DNA from: Sesamum alatum
Taxonomy: Eukaryota; Streptophyta; Magnoliopsida; Lamiales; Pedaliaceae
Reading direction: 5' to 3'
Assembly (NCBI GenBank): GCA_034509735.1
Contig: JACGWO010000012.1
Location: 22,225,188 to 22,289,187 of the forward strand
DNA length: 64,000 nucleotides
Position 1 is the stretch's first letter. Every line of letters starts with the position of its first letter. A model generated the notes under the pieces. It was not told the origin of the DNA and did not search any database. It worked only from the letters and a program-made list of their open reading frames with translations. The translations under genes were made by a program, and so were the position numbers. Positions 1-10,299 of the stretch are shown piece after piece.

Positions 1-209
1 TGCAGTTTGAGTTATTGCTCACAATTGCAAGTTTTGTTTTTGGTATATTTGGAGTGGTGTGTGGGATATTTGGGATGAACTTCCCAGTAGCAATGTTCCA
101 TGATGCAGCTGCTTTCAAATGGGTCCTAATAATCACCCGAGTTTGTGGAATCGTTATTTTCTTCGCATTTTTACTCTTCTTCAGGTATAAAAGACTGATC
201 CCGGTGTAG
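1..209 (+). CDS. MRS2: MRS2/MGT-type magnesium transporter, C-terminal end (cut by window edge)
   Basis: The reading frame is open from the first bases to a TAG at 207-209 and gives about 68 residues. It shows two hydrophobic segments separated by a short loop. The first ends in GIFGMN, the Gly-Met-Asn signature at the mouth of CorA/MRS2/Alr1 magnesium channels. The last segment is followed by a basic tail (RYKRL). The preceding LQFELLLT-like stretch matches the start of the first membrane helix in plant MRS2 proteins, so these bases look like exon rather than a splice acceptor. Family knowledge: pentameric Mg2+ channels of plastid, vacuolar or plasma membranes. Which paralogue this is cannot be told from the tail. 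A Copia element is inserted 133 bp past the stop. Confidence 0.9.
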   Translation, partial: QFELLLTIASFVFGIFGVVCGIFGMNFPVAMFHDAAAFKWVLIITRVCGIVIFFAFLLFFRYKRLIPV

Positions 210-342
210 AAGACAATAATGCAGAAAAATGTTTATTTGCAAGACATTTATTCTTCTTGTTTGTACAAATATTAGAATTCATTAGTTATGAGTAATTGAT
301 TCATTTGCAACTGCTGTTTGTCCACAGCTGAGAAATAATGAA
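210..342 (+). other. 3' flank / probable 3' UTR of the MRS2-like gene
   Basis: A short AT-rich stretch between the MRS2 stop and the start of the Copia 5' LTR. No coding potential is seen. It probably carries part of the transcript's 3' UTR, so transcripts may run into the LTR, which contains AATAAA near 380. Confidence 0.5.
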
Positions 343-1017
343 TGTTGTAATTGACATTTTATAATGTTAATTTGTAACAATAAATTTGTTCTAAAATATG
401 GGTTCAATTACATGTGAATTCATAGATTAGATGGTGAGAGAAATAGAAAGATTACACTTGTCCCACATAGGAATATGATGGGAAAGTGTGGAGCCTTGAT
501 AAGGATATAAGATGTATGTGGGGGTGAGTGTTTCATACTCAATATTGTCCCACATTGGAAGTTTAAGGATAACTTAAACTCCTTATATCAAGTTCAATGT
601 TCATTATATGTTTGAAGTGTTATGGAGATTAGAGTGAACATGGGGTTGCCTTATATGCCTGTTGCCGCCACTTGGCTCTGGTTCGAGTGCAGGCGCAATT
701 GTCTCAATATGAATCTTTTTGTAGAAAAAATATTTGGATTTATCTGATAAAACCCAATGCATTTATAACTATCAAATGGTTTTTAAATTTGTTTTAAAAC
801 TCGTTTTAATAGTGCTTTAATACCAAATTTTAAACCTGGATTAAATGCTGATTTATTACAAACCTGAAACTCCCGTATTTATGTGGCGGTTTCAGTTGGC
901 TTTAATGCCTGGTTTAATAGCATTTAATGGTTTTTAAACATGTATTTAAATCTGTGATTCGGTTTGTTCATATCATTGGACCGAGAATTGTTACGATACA
1001 ATTCTCATAGTAAGTTT
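343..1017 (+). repeat. Copia 5' LTR with internal deletion
   Basis: Matches the 3' LTR (5628-6718) from TGTTGTAA through the stretch ending near 950, then jumps directly to the block that begins TCTGTGATTCGG. About 400 bp present in the 3' LTR between roughly 6230 and 6650 is missing here. That missing segment holds the TATATAA box at 6345-6351 and the following transcribed leader, so this LTR lacks its promoter. Confidence 0.8.
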
Positions 1018-1310
1018 TACTTTATCGCTATAACAGTATTGCTAACTGTTTCGTGTTATTTGGTTCCAACGTATTTCTTGTGTTTTGGTTTCAAAACTGT
1101 TTTGTAAACATGATTGTTACTTCAAAACGATTACTACGATTGTCTCTGTGACAAATTATTTTCCAACAATCTTGAAGAAATTATAGGTTTTGAAAATCGG
1201 GTTTTTTTGTTGGAACAAAAATAGTTTCTGTTTTGCGGTTTTTTAAAAATTCGGATTTTGATTTTTAAATCTGTGATTTACTTTCTGCTTCTTAATTATT
1301 AAAACGGCCA
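1018..1310 (+). other. Copia untranslated leader between 5' LTR and gag
   Basis: AT-rich, T-rich leader without long reading frames. A TTCCAACA at 1162-1169 mirrors the TGTTG start of the LTR and could be the true LTR end, but the 3' copy has nothing matching it. No canonical initiator-Met tRNA primer site was recognised. Confidence 0.4.
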
Positions 1311-2063
1311 ATGCAATTTTCGTCGCTATTCCGATCGCCCCAAAAGTCGACTTATCCGGGATGCCGGAAAAATTTTTGGGCCAATTTTTCAAACGTTTTG
1401 CAACAACAAATGAAAATATGGTTGACGATGAAAGGACTTTTGTCGGTTATTCAGGTGACTTGCCCTGAACCAACTGAAACCGATCCTAAGACAGCTGAGA
1501 TTGCTCAGTGGACCGAGCAGGATCAAATAGGTAGAGGAGCTATTTTGTCAGCGATGTCAAATACGCTCTTTGATGTCTATTGTTCTGATTCTTACACTGC
1601 AAAATCGTTGTGGGACGAGTTGGACAGGAAATATAATACTGAAGAGCAAGGGCTCGAAAAGTATTCTGTTTCCAAGTTCATGAGGTATCAGATGGTCGAG
1701 GGAAGGTCTGTAACTGAACAGACGCATGAGATTATCAATCTTGAGCATTCTCTATCTGATGCTGAGATGAAGCTTCCTGAGAAGTTTCTGGTCATGGCCA
1801 TAATGGATAAATTTCCCAAGTCTTGGGAAAGTTTTGGCATGACACTCAAGCATCAAAAAGGGGGAATATCTCTAGATGATCTTATGGTCACGATAAGCAT
1901 TGAGGAAGAGCATAGGAACCAGACCCACAAGATGTCGGTTGTGTATCAGCCAAAAGCCAATTTAGTAATTGGGAAAAAGAAAGTGAATAAGGTTAACCCG
2001 AACTCGAAAACCATCGATCAAGGCAAAGCCGTTAAAAGAAACCATGGTTGTGGGAGGAACTAG
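1311..2063 (+). pseudogene. Copia gag (UBN2-like) remnant
   Basis: A 250-residue frame with the typical Copia capsid pattern: a WLTMKGLL-like motif near residue 38, a KSLWDELDRKY segment near residue 99, then EKFLVMAIMDKFPKSW and a SLDDLMVTISIEEEHR segment. This is the order seen in gag polypeptides of the UBN2/retrotran_gag type. The tail is Lys-rich, as before a zinc knuckle, but the frame stops before a complete CCHC motif and the next frame (from 2044) carries on with protease, so a frameshift lies at 2044-2063. The first residues (1311-1370) look unlike the family, so the start is uncertain. Confidence 0.75.
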
Positions 2064-2763
2064 CTATGCTAGCACCTCAGAAGCAACTGAAGGGTACGTT
2101 TCAGTACAACCCGAACTCCGTACTATCTATGAAACCATTGATTGGTTGATTGACACTGGAGCAAATGTGCACGTCTGTGCTGATAAATCGCTTTTTGTGT
2201 CTTATCAAGCCATAAACGGAAGGACAGTAAGCATGGGGAATTCTAGTACTGCTGAAGTACTTGGGATAGGAAGCGTGGACATGAAGTTTCCTTCAGGGAG
2301 CATTCTGTCGTTGCAAAGAGTTCACCATGTACCTACTGTTAGGAGAAACATTATCAGTGGTTCTGTAATAGTTAGTGCGGGATATGAATTATCCTTTAAA
2401 TTTAATAAAGTGATAATTCAACATTTTGGTGTTTTTGTTGGCAAAGGATATTTGTCTGATGGGTTATTCAAAATTCGGGTTGATAGCAATGATATTGCTG
2501 AATCTGATTCTATTGTTTTGAATGTAGGATCTACTTCTTTGTGGCATAGTAGATTAGGTCATTTAAATCTGGGTTCAATCAAACGAATGATGAATCTTGA
2601 TTTAATACCTAGTCTTGAAATTGAACGAGGTCACAAATGTGAAATTTGTGTAGAAGCTAAACAAGTTAGGAAACCCTATCAATCAGTTGAAAGGGATTCG
2701 AAAATACTTGATTCAGTACATATTGTTGTGTCTTTCCCATGCGTAATAAAGATGAAGCATTAG
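2044..2763 (+). pseudogene. Copia protease and integrase N-terminal region
   Basis: A 239-residue frame. WLIDTGANVHVC carries the aspartic protease Asp-Thr-Gly site near residues 36-40. LWHSRLGHLNLGSI followed by CEICVEAK is the GAG-pre-integrase/HHCC zinc-binding segment of Copia integrases. After DSVHI the frame runs into unrelated residues and stops. The normal integrase stretch holding the first catalytic Asp is absent, which points to an internal deletion around 2730-2740. Confidence 0.8.
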
Positions 2764-3688
2764 ATAAATTTATTTTATTTAAAAATGAAGCAGAAACCCA
2801 AACTGGTAAGAAAGTTAAACGATTAAGGTCTGATAGAGGAGGAGAATTTGATCGAGTAAGTTTAGTGAATTTTGTCAAAATTTTGGCATAATTCATGAGG
2901 AGACTCCTCCATATTCCACTTCGTCTAATGGAATAGATGAACGAAAGAATAGAACCTTTAAAGACATGATTAACAGTCTTCTGTTAACCTTTGGGTTACC
3001 TAAGTATTTGTGGGGAGAGGCTTTGAATACGGCTTGCCATATTCTGAATAGAGTCCCTCTGAAATACAATACGAGTACTCCTTCCGAGTTATGGAAAGGG
3101 AGGAAGCCAAGCCTCAAATACTTTCGAGTGTGGGGGTGCCTAGCAAAGGTACTAGTCCCTGAACACAAGAGAAAGAAATTGGGCCCTAAGACTGTTGATG
3201 TTGTGTTCTTAGGCTATGTAGAGACAAGTTATGCACTGAGATTTCTGGTTATTAAATCAGAAATTTCAGGCATTGAGGTCAACACAATAGTCGAATTTCG
3301 TGATGCTACTTTCCTGAAAGATGTATTTCCCATGAAAATGGGAATACCTCCTAGTGTTTCACTTGATGATTCACTTGCCTCCAATTCTATTCCTGAACAT
3401 GTGGAAAAGATGACAAATATGGAGGTTAATCCTAGTAGTACTAGTCAGACTCATGAAGAGCCAGATGAACCTAGACGGAGTAAGAGAGCTAGGATCATCA
3501 AGGATTTTGGAAGTGACTTTGTCGCTTACAATATCGAGGACGAGCCTGTAACCTTCAAAGATGCTATGGCTTCTTCTGAAGTCAAGCATTGGAAGGAAGC
3601 TGTCAAAAGTGGGATGGACTCCATTGTCTCTAACGGGACATTGGGTGCTAGTCAATCTCCCTCCGGGGTGTACTACAATTGGGTGTAA
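2764..3688 (+). pseudogene. Copia integrase core and C-terminal part, linker to RT
   Basis: Translating 2764-2900 in pieces gives SDRGGEFD (second catalytic Asp) and then a DERKNRT-type motif with the catalytic Glu, followed from 2966 by a 240-residue frame. That frame has the typical NRVPLKYNTSTPSELWKGRKP and FRVWGCLAKV integrase C-terminal motifs, a polar linker with RRSKRAR, and the start of RT (WKEAVKSGMDSI). The first Asp of the D,D,E triad is missing (deleted). A frameshift occurs near 2885-2965 and again near 3650-3700. Confidence 0.75.
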
Positions 3689-4840
3689 GTGGATCTTTAA
3701 GAAGAAACTGAAACCTGATGGGACCATTCCATAAGTTTAAAGCCAGATTGGTGGCTAAGGGCTTTAAACAAAATGAGGAAATAGACTATTTCGATACCTA
3801 TTCTCCTGTAGCTCGGTTGACTACAATCTGGGTGCTTATAGCATTGGCTTCAGTGTATAATCTTTCGGTTCACCAGATGGATGTGAAAGCAACATTCTTG
3901 TATGGTGAACTAGAGGAAGAGATGTACATGGACCAGCTTGAGGGATTTGTAGCTCATGGTAACGAGCACAAAGTTTGTAAACTTGTTAAGTCTCTTTATG
4001 GACTTAAGCAAGCACCCAAACAATGGCATGAAAAGTTTGATAAAACTATTCTTGCGTTTGGCTTCATCGTAAATGAGAATGACAAATGCATTTACTGTAA
4101 AGTTAAAGGAGATAAAATTATCATTCTATGCCTGTATGTAGATGATATTCTGTTAATATGATCATCTTTAAACATTATTATGGAAACCAAGTCATTTTTG
4201 AAAAAAATAAGTTTGAAATGAAGGATATGGGTGAGGCTAATGTAATTCTTGGCATCAAGTTGATTCGGTTAACTAATGGGATAATTATTTCTCAATCTCA
4301 CTATGTTGAGAAGATAATTGATGAGAAATTTGGCTATCAGAACAGTAGAATTGCTAAGACACCATATGATCCGTCTGTGGTTCAAAAATGAAAGTGGTAT
4401 ACCTGTTGCACAACTAAGGTATTCCCAAATTATTGGGAGTTTACAGTATCTGGCAAATGGCATGAGACCAAACATTTCATTTTGTCTCGAAGCTGGCTAG
4501 ATAAACGAGTTGTCCGGACAAAACTCATTGGGGAGCTTTGGATAGGGTACTAAGGTACTTTAAGGGCACAGTACCACTGTCCATTCATTATGGCAGATTC
4601 CCTACTGTTTTGGAGGGTTATAGTGATGCTAGCTGGATAGCCAAAAAACTCCGGAACTAATGAGTGTTCAGGATATGTGTTTATCTTAGGTGGGGCGCAG
4701 TCTCCTGGAAGTCTGCAAAACAGACTTTGATAACCCGATCTACTTTTGAACCCGTGTTATGTGTGTTGGATACGACTAGTACCGAGGCAGAATGGTTGTA
4801 TGGGTTGTTACTACAACTTCCCATTGTAAGCTAGCCTCTT
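3689..4840 (+). pseudogene. Copia reverse transcriptase and RNase H remnants
   Basis: The 147-residue frame from 3718 contains ARLVAKGF, VHQMDVKATFLYGEL, LYGLKQAPKQWH and a YVDD catalytic box at 4135-4146. The block continues in other frames through 4158-4500 (MKDMGEANVILGIKL, LQYLANGMRPNISF). RNase H traces follow (a YSDASW motif near 4619 and a TEAEW-like motif near 4780). There are at least three breaks: 4161, about 4330-4390 and about 4500. The RT active-site box is intact but the protein is not. Confidence 0.8.
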
Positions 4841-5627
4841 CCACCTATTACTGTATATTATGATAGTCAGACCACAATAGCAAAGGTTCGTAGTCGTAAA
4901 TACAATCAAAAGACAAAAAAGACACATCCAAGTTAGACTTAAGTCTATAAGGGAATTAATATCGGACAAAGTTATAGGGATTGAATTTGTGGGAACAAAG
5001 GACAATGTGGCTGATCCTTTGACGAAAGGATTAGATCTGTCACAAGTACAAAAATCCAGATTAGGGATGGGACTGAACCCCTCAGTGATATAACTACGAT
5101 AGCAACCAACCTTCCAAGTGGAGATCCCACAAAGAAGGTTCAATGTGGTATAAACAAGTCGTAGGGGATATCCGAGCACCTAAAAATAGACTGATACTTT
5201 GTATCTGGAGTATGTCCCCTGTAATTCTGGAAGGTGTTGTTACTGCAAGTATAGTAAGAGTTTTAACTCTGAATGGGGTCAAGTCTTTATAGACGAGATG
5301 CTAAGCAGTGCATCCCTGGAAACGCCCAACTAAGTGAATATAGTTGTTTGGCCGCAACTAAGGAATGGGGTTATTCCTGAAAACATTCAACGAACAGGAT
5401 CAGGACACATGGCCTAACGTGTCAACCCTAAAGATCAACACAAAGCCGGTGGCTTGTTGTTACTAACAGACGCTATCACAACCACAGGCTCAAATTCAAG
5501 GCTTAGTTCCATTTGACCTGGTGACAGCTGACGTTAGTTAACTTAGGTAGTGGTTCAAACCGGGAGGTACCTTTACTGCAAGCAAGTCACAGAAGCTTGA
5601 GTTCAAATCTATGGATTTGTGGGAGAT
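4841..5627 (+). other. Copia 3' untranslated region up to the polypurine tract
   Basis: No host gene. The stretch starts with decayed RNase H C-terminal codons (TKGLDLSQ-like near 5020-5040) and runs to GTGGGAGAT just before the 3' LTR at 5628, a short purine-rich sequence in the polypurine-tract position. Confidence 0.55.
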
Positions 5628-6718
5628 TGTTGTAATAGACATTTTATAATGTTAATTTATAACAACAAATTTATTGTAAAATATGGGTTCAATTACATGT
5701 GAATCCATAGATTAGATGGTGAGAGAAATAGAGAGATTACACTTGTCCCACATAGAAATATGATGGAAAGTGTGGAGCCTTGATAAGATATAAGGTGTAT
5801 GTGGGGGTGAGTGTTTCATACTCAATGTTGTCCCACGAAGTTTAGGATAACTTAAACTCCTTATATCAAGTTCAAAGTTCATTATATGTTTGAAGTGTTA
5901 TGGAGACTAGAGTGAAAATGGGGTTGCCCCATACGCGCGCCACCGCCACCCGGCTCCAGCTCGGGCGCGGGCGCAATTATTTCAGTCTCAGTATCTATCT
6001 TTTTGCAGCAAAAATATTTGGATTTATCTGATAAAACCCAGTGCATTTATGACTATCAAATGGTTTTTAAAATCTGTTTTAAAACTCGTTTTAATGGTGC
6101 TTTAATACCAAATTTTAAACCTGGATTAAATGTTGATTTATTACAAACCTGAAACTCCCGTATTTATGTGGCAGTTTCAGTTGGCTTTAATGCCTGATTT
6201 TAATAGAATTTAATGGTTTTTACACTTGTATTTAAAACCATGTTAAATTTCGTTAATGGCTATTTATGTCAGCCTTAATGGTAGTTTAATGTTGCACTAA
6301 TTATGGTAATTAATGCGGAAGTTGTAACCGCTGACAGCCTTGCCTATATAAGGCTACGAGGGCTCACTTCCATGAAAGCATACGAAGCACAACAAAACAC
6401 AACACGTGTTCCTGTCTCTCTTTTGCACTCTTTTCTCTCGGATTTCTCTCTCAAATCCGAGAGTGTTTGTCCTGCAATTTTCGAATTTTGAGCTTCAGTT
6501 TTCCAAAGGCTACGGAGTGTTGTTTCGAGGTGTTCTTCAGTAAAGTGCATACCGTTAGAACTGAAACCGTCTTATCCTGGAAGAAGTTGCGTAGTACCCG
6601 TGTGCACATTCGATACGGGATGTATACTTTCTTCAAGGCAAGCAGATTAAATCTGTGATTCGGTTTGTTCATATCATTGGACCGAGAATTGTTACGATAC
6701 AATTCTCATAGTAAGTTT
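5628..6718 (+). repeat. Copia 3' LTR (full-length copy)
   Basis: About 1.09 kb starting TGTTGTAAT, clearly homologous to 343-1017. It includes a TATATAA box at 6345-6351 inside CCTATATAAGGCTACG, the expected U3 promoter, and a leader with ACACGTGTTCC. It ends at the shared TAGTAAGTTT. Because it is the only promoter-bearing LTR, it could drive transcription into the downstream DNA. Confidence 0.8.
6345..6351 (+). promoter_or_regulatory. TATA box in the Copia 3' LTR
   Basis: TATATAA in a GC-containing context, well placed for an LTR promoter. The matching segment is deleted from the 5' LTR. Confidence 0.5.
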
Positions 6719-6739
6719 GGTTAGTCTGATAGGGCTTGC

Positions 6740-7015
6740 TAGACTAGTGTGAGGCCACAGCTGATATGTTATTAGGCTCTCCTAATCATTTGGGCTAAGG
6801 ATTCTAGAATCCACATAAAATGGTTTACTCTCTCTTTCTTTATCTATACTAATATAAAAAAGAAAATGCCTCTGCGGCCCTTCTAGACTAGTGTGAGGCC
6901 ACAACTGATATGTTGTTAGGCTCTCCTAATCTTTTGAGCTAAGGATTCTGGAATCCACATAAAATGGTTTACTCTCTTTTTCTTTATATATACTAATATA
7001 AAAAAAAAATGTCTT
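6740..7015 (+). repeat. Two-copy tandem duplication, period about 144 bp
   Basis: The block from AGACTAGTGTGAGGCC (6741) to the A-rich stretch near 6870 is repeated from 6885 to about 7015 with scattered substitutions. Each copy ends in an ACTAATATAAAA motif that resembles a Helitron 5' end, so the duplication straddles the Copia/Helitron junction. Confidence 0.8.
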
Positions 7016-7276
7016 TCACACTCACAAACGACGACTAATGACATCGCTGCACTACTTTTTTATAAATTAAAAAATGCCTTTCAACCGATAAGATAACTAA
7101 CTTATTTAACTTCCAAATTTTACATTAATTGATAAATTAGTCTTCTTTCTTTCTTTCTTTTTTTTTTTTTATTTGATGTATTGGTTTATATTTTATTTTT
7201 ATTTATAATAATACATTTTAAGAGCGAAAAAAATATTTAGTATATGCACTCAGGGACAGCTTGCCACAACGGCTAG
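6843..7276 (+). mobile_element. Non-autonomous Helitron-like element
   Basis: Starts TCTATACTAATATAAAAAAG after an A and ends CTTGCCACAACGGCTAG before a T. This fits the Helitron rules (5' TC, 3' CTRR, insertion between A and T). The same start and a related end (CTTGCCACGATGTGCTAA) are found on the minus strand at 37263-37564, so two copies support the ends. The hairpin next to the 3' end is weak (GCC/GGC). Contains no coding region. Confidence 0.45.
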
Positions 7277-7526
7277 TTATAGTAATAATTGTGGCATGTT
7301 CTGTGTGCGCGTAATTTTCTAAAATGATTTAAACTTAGTTTTCGTGGCACGTTGTTTTTGTGTGTATGTAATAAATAGTTATTTATGTATTTAAATATAT
7401 TATACATAATAAAATAAAATATATAAACTAACACGGCACATTTCAAAAGGAAAAAAAAAAAAAACCAACTTAAGAGTATTATCAACACAAAAAAGAATAG
7501 AAAATTTGTATAATGGTGTCACAAAC
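7277..7526 (-). mobile_element. Fragment related to the Helitron at 37.3-37.6 kb
   Basis: From about 7340 (TCGTGGCACGTTG) to 7515 the sequence runs parallel to 37270-37435: GTGTGTAT..ATAATAAATA, an A/T-rich middle, then CAACTTAAG.GTATTAT and GAATTTGTGCAATGGTG-like text. It is in the same orientation as that minus-strand Helitron and seems to lack its own proper ends. Confidence 0.5.
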
Positions 7527-8279
7527 GGGAGAATTACACTTTTGGTCCCTCCAAAATACCACTAAAACAGTTTTGGTCCCCCTTCATTCGCGAGTTACAT
7601 TTTTTGTCTCAATTAGGTACATTTTTTAACATTTTTGGTCCTACCGTCAACTCTCCGTTAAGAGTTAACAGAAAACGCACGTGTTGTGCATGTGAGGCTG
7701 ATTTTGGGGGGGGATTTGTTGCATTTTGGCGCCTAAATTGGTTGCCCTTGACTATAAAGCCATTTTGGCACCAAATCTTCTCTAAAAAAATTATAACCCC
7801 ATCACTATTCTCACTTTCATAAATTTGACCCAAATTTTGTTGTTCAATAACTTCAAAATTAGATTTCTAGCTATGAGTATAAGTTATTCAAATGATTCAT
7901 CAAACTCATCAAAATCAGATTTCTATCCATTTCTAAAAATCTGATTTTGAAAGTTATTGAACAACAAAATTTAGGTCAAATTAATGAAAGTGAGAATAGT
8001 AATGGGGTTGTAAGCTTTTCAGAGAGGATTTGGTGCCAAATGGCTTTATAGTCAAGGGCAACCAATTTAGACAACAAAATGCAACAGATTTCCCCCCAAA
8101 ATCAGCCTCACATGCACAACACGTGCATCTTCCGTTAACTCTTAATGGAGAGTTGACGGTAGGACCAAAAGTGTTCAAGAATGTATCTAATTGGGACCAA
8201 AAATATAACTCGCGAATGAAGGGGGACTAAAAATTATTTTAGTAGTATTTTGGAGGGACCAAACGTGTAATTCTCCCTA
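7527..8279. mobile_element. Foldback MITE with arms of about 340 bp (Mutator-like)
   Basis: GGGAGAATTACAC at 7528 pairs with GTGTAATTCTCCC ending 8277. The inverted arms stay alignable inward (CAACTCTCCGTTAA, GCACGTGTTGTGCATGTGAGG, GGCACCAAATC and others) to about 7860 and 7935, leaving a loop of about 75 bp. The flanks share TCACAAA (7520-7526 and 8280-8286), best read as a degraded 9-bp duplication. Reading frames inside are mirror images of each other and not genes. Long arms plus a 9-bp duplication suggest a Mutator-type MITE. Confidence 0.75.
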
Positions 8280-8623
8280 TCACAAATTGCTATTTATGAT
8301 AAAGTGCATGTGCATAGTTTGATGAGGAGTACAGTTAATAATAGGGGTTTTTTTTCTCTTTGGTTATTTTCCAATACTCAAATCAATTTCAATTCCAAAA
8401 GTATTCGAAGGTAAGGGTTCACCCAAATAAATATAACATTTAATCATGACTAATTATTATGATAAAAATGAATAGTCATAATAAATAATCATGACCACGG
8501 CCATAGTGATTGTTGGTAGTGATTTGCGAGTATGGTAAATATTTGAGCCATGTCAAAAATATTTTTTATAGTGGGTATAAGTTAAATTTTTGCTTCAATT
8601 TTATTTATCATGGTTAACAATAA
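8280..8623. other. AT-rich spacer with an old palindromic MITE remnant
   Basis: Holds repeated ATCATGACTAATTATTATGA-like motifs and ACCACGGCCATAG text typical of the CACTA-like MITEs found elsewhere (41028, 63544). The remnant continues after the inserted element at 8624-9051. No gene. Confidence 0.4.
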
Positions 8624-9051
8624 GGGTAAATTACAATAACCTCTCATGAGGTTTGGCATAATTACGGATATCCCCTCATTATTTCAAAAATTATAAATAC
8701 CCCCTGAGATTTGTAACCGTCTAATAAATAACTTTTTCCATCAATTTTTATGGGTGAACAACCAAAATGCCCCTATACAAATTGAATTATTTTTATAAAA
8801 AAATTAATTTTTTTTGGACAAAAATGCGCAAAAAGAGGTTTACGTTTATTACACAGAGGAGCAATAATGTAATTTGTCTAGGCAGATTTTTTTACAATTT
8901 TTTTTTAAAAAAATATCAAGGGCAAAATGGTTCATTTCAGGCCCTTGGTTAAAAATTACAAACCTTAGGGAGTATTTATAATTTTTTGAAACAACAAGAG
9001 GGTATTCGTAATTATACCAAATTTCAGATGATGGGCCATTGTAATTCACCC
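8624..9051. mobile_element. Mutator-like MITE, 428 bp, with perfect 9-bp target duplication
   Basis: Starts GGGTAAATTACAATAACC and ends with the inverted GTAATTCACCC. TAACAATAA occurs exactly at 8615-8623 and again at 9052-9060, a 9-bp duplication as in the Mutator superfamily. It is inserted into an older MITE. Related copies are at 25507-25940, 35833-36254, 37976-38414 and 53891-54289. Confidence 0.8.
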
Positions 9052-9700
9052 TAACAATAATTATTTACCACGACTTTTACTCCATAGTCATTACAACTAT
9101 AGACAATAGTAAATTTTCTTCTAATCGTGACAGTGGAGAGAAAGTCACGTGTCTTTGTAATGGGGAATGAAGAATATTTATATTGCTCTGATTTATATGG
9201 TAAGTATCTATGATCTATACTAGATATTATTGGAGAGGGTCATTTTAGTATCCATTTTAATTTGGTCTACTATTTTTTAAAATAATTTAAATTAATTAAT
9301 TATTTTTAACTTCTCCGCTCATCATGATCTTTCATAACTATCTTTTGGTAGTTGTTTTTTTTTCTCATGCAATTTTATCTTTTATATATTATCTTGTTTG
9401 ATCTTACATATATATTTATATATTTAGATCATTTTTATCTCTACAAAAAATAAATAATATAATTTATAAAAATATTTTATTTTAAATACGTTTTAAAAAT
9501 TATGCACATACATAAAATGCGTCACACTTACTAATTGTTTGTCATAATTACAAACGTTCATATATTTACCATTCACAAGGTAAAGTTCATTTATTTCGCC
9601 CTTGTACTTTTTAACCTAACTTCAAACTAATTATTGTCTTTTAATCGTACTTAATTGCGTATTTTAGGTGGAAATTAGTGTCGAGAGATCGTCAAAATGA
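9052..9700. other. AT-rich intergenic DNA
   Basis: Contains the right half of the MITE interrupted at 8624 (CCACGACTTTTACTCC and ATCGTGACAGTGG motifs to about 9130), then low-complexity A/T sequence. No gene seen. Confidence 0.4.
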
Positions 9701-9850
9701 GGGATAATTGTGATTTTGGTCCTCAAACAAAGCCACTTATGCAGTTTTGATCCTCAAACAATTTGATGTTGCAATTTTGGTCCTCAAACTATCATTTTTT
9801 TGGCACTTTCGGTCCTTCCGTTAAAATTTCCGTTAAACTTAACGAAAGTT
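9701..9850. repeat. Partial MITE arm with GGTCCTCAAAC repeats
   Basis: Short repeated phrases (TTTTGGTCCTCAAAC, TTTTGATCCTCAAAC) and TCCGTTAAACTTAACG resemble one arm of the foldback family at 7527-8279. No second arm was found nearby. Confidence 0.45.
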
Positions 9851-10299
9851 TCATTTGAAGTGGAAAAAACTGTTATTTTTCTCTCATTTTGTGGTATTCT
9901 TCAAGTTGTAATCCAATGGACCCATTTTTCCTATTTTTCTTCAACTTCAAGAGAAAATAAATCAAAAATAAATAAATTTAAGCAATAGCTTTTTAAAAAA
10001 AATCTTAACAAATAGATTGATATCAATGGAAAAAGAGACTCGTGGCTAAAAATCTTAATAAATTTTCATTTAAAGTGAAAAAATTGCAATTACATCTCAT
10101 CTTATAAAGAAATCACATTTAATCCAATAAGATGACCTATGTTTTAATCCATATATTATGTAGACATCACAAAAGGACATACGTCATCAAAACTTTGTAA
10201 TTAATCCTCGACCTTAGCCATTAACATTATAAAGAAAGGAGAAAAGTGAAGTTTCTAGTTATTACAAAATTTAAAAAAAATGCAAATCCACTTAAAATC
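9851..10299. other. AT-rich intergenic DNA
   Basis: No gene, RNA or clear repeat boundary recognised. Confidence 0.35.

Larger units (their letters stand above)
343..6718 (+). mobile_element. Degenerate Ty1/Copia LTR retrotransposon
   Basis: Two related LTRs (from 343 and from 5628) flank gag, protease, integrase, reverse transcriptase and RNase H fragments in Copia order, with integrase before RT. The coding region is broken by frameshifts near 2044-2063, 2740, 3690 and 4160-4390 and by an internal integrase deletion, so it is non-autonomous. The left edge starts TGTTGTAA. Both LTR copies can be followed to the shared TAGTAAGTTT (ending 1017 and 6718) and then diverge. I found no convincing 5-bp target duplication, so the right edge may be truncated or rearranged by the tandem duplication beginning at 6740. 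Confidence 0.9.

Noticed and set aside
660..720. Possible tRNA-like sequence near GGTTCGAGTGC
   Set aside because: It lies inside the Copia LTR, the second LTR copy has diverged text (CAGCTCGGGCG), and no cloverleaf can be drawn.
7604..8230. Four short frames on both strands in the foldback element
   Set aside because: They are mirror images created by the palindrome; they contain no domain.
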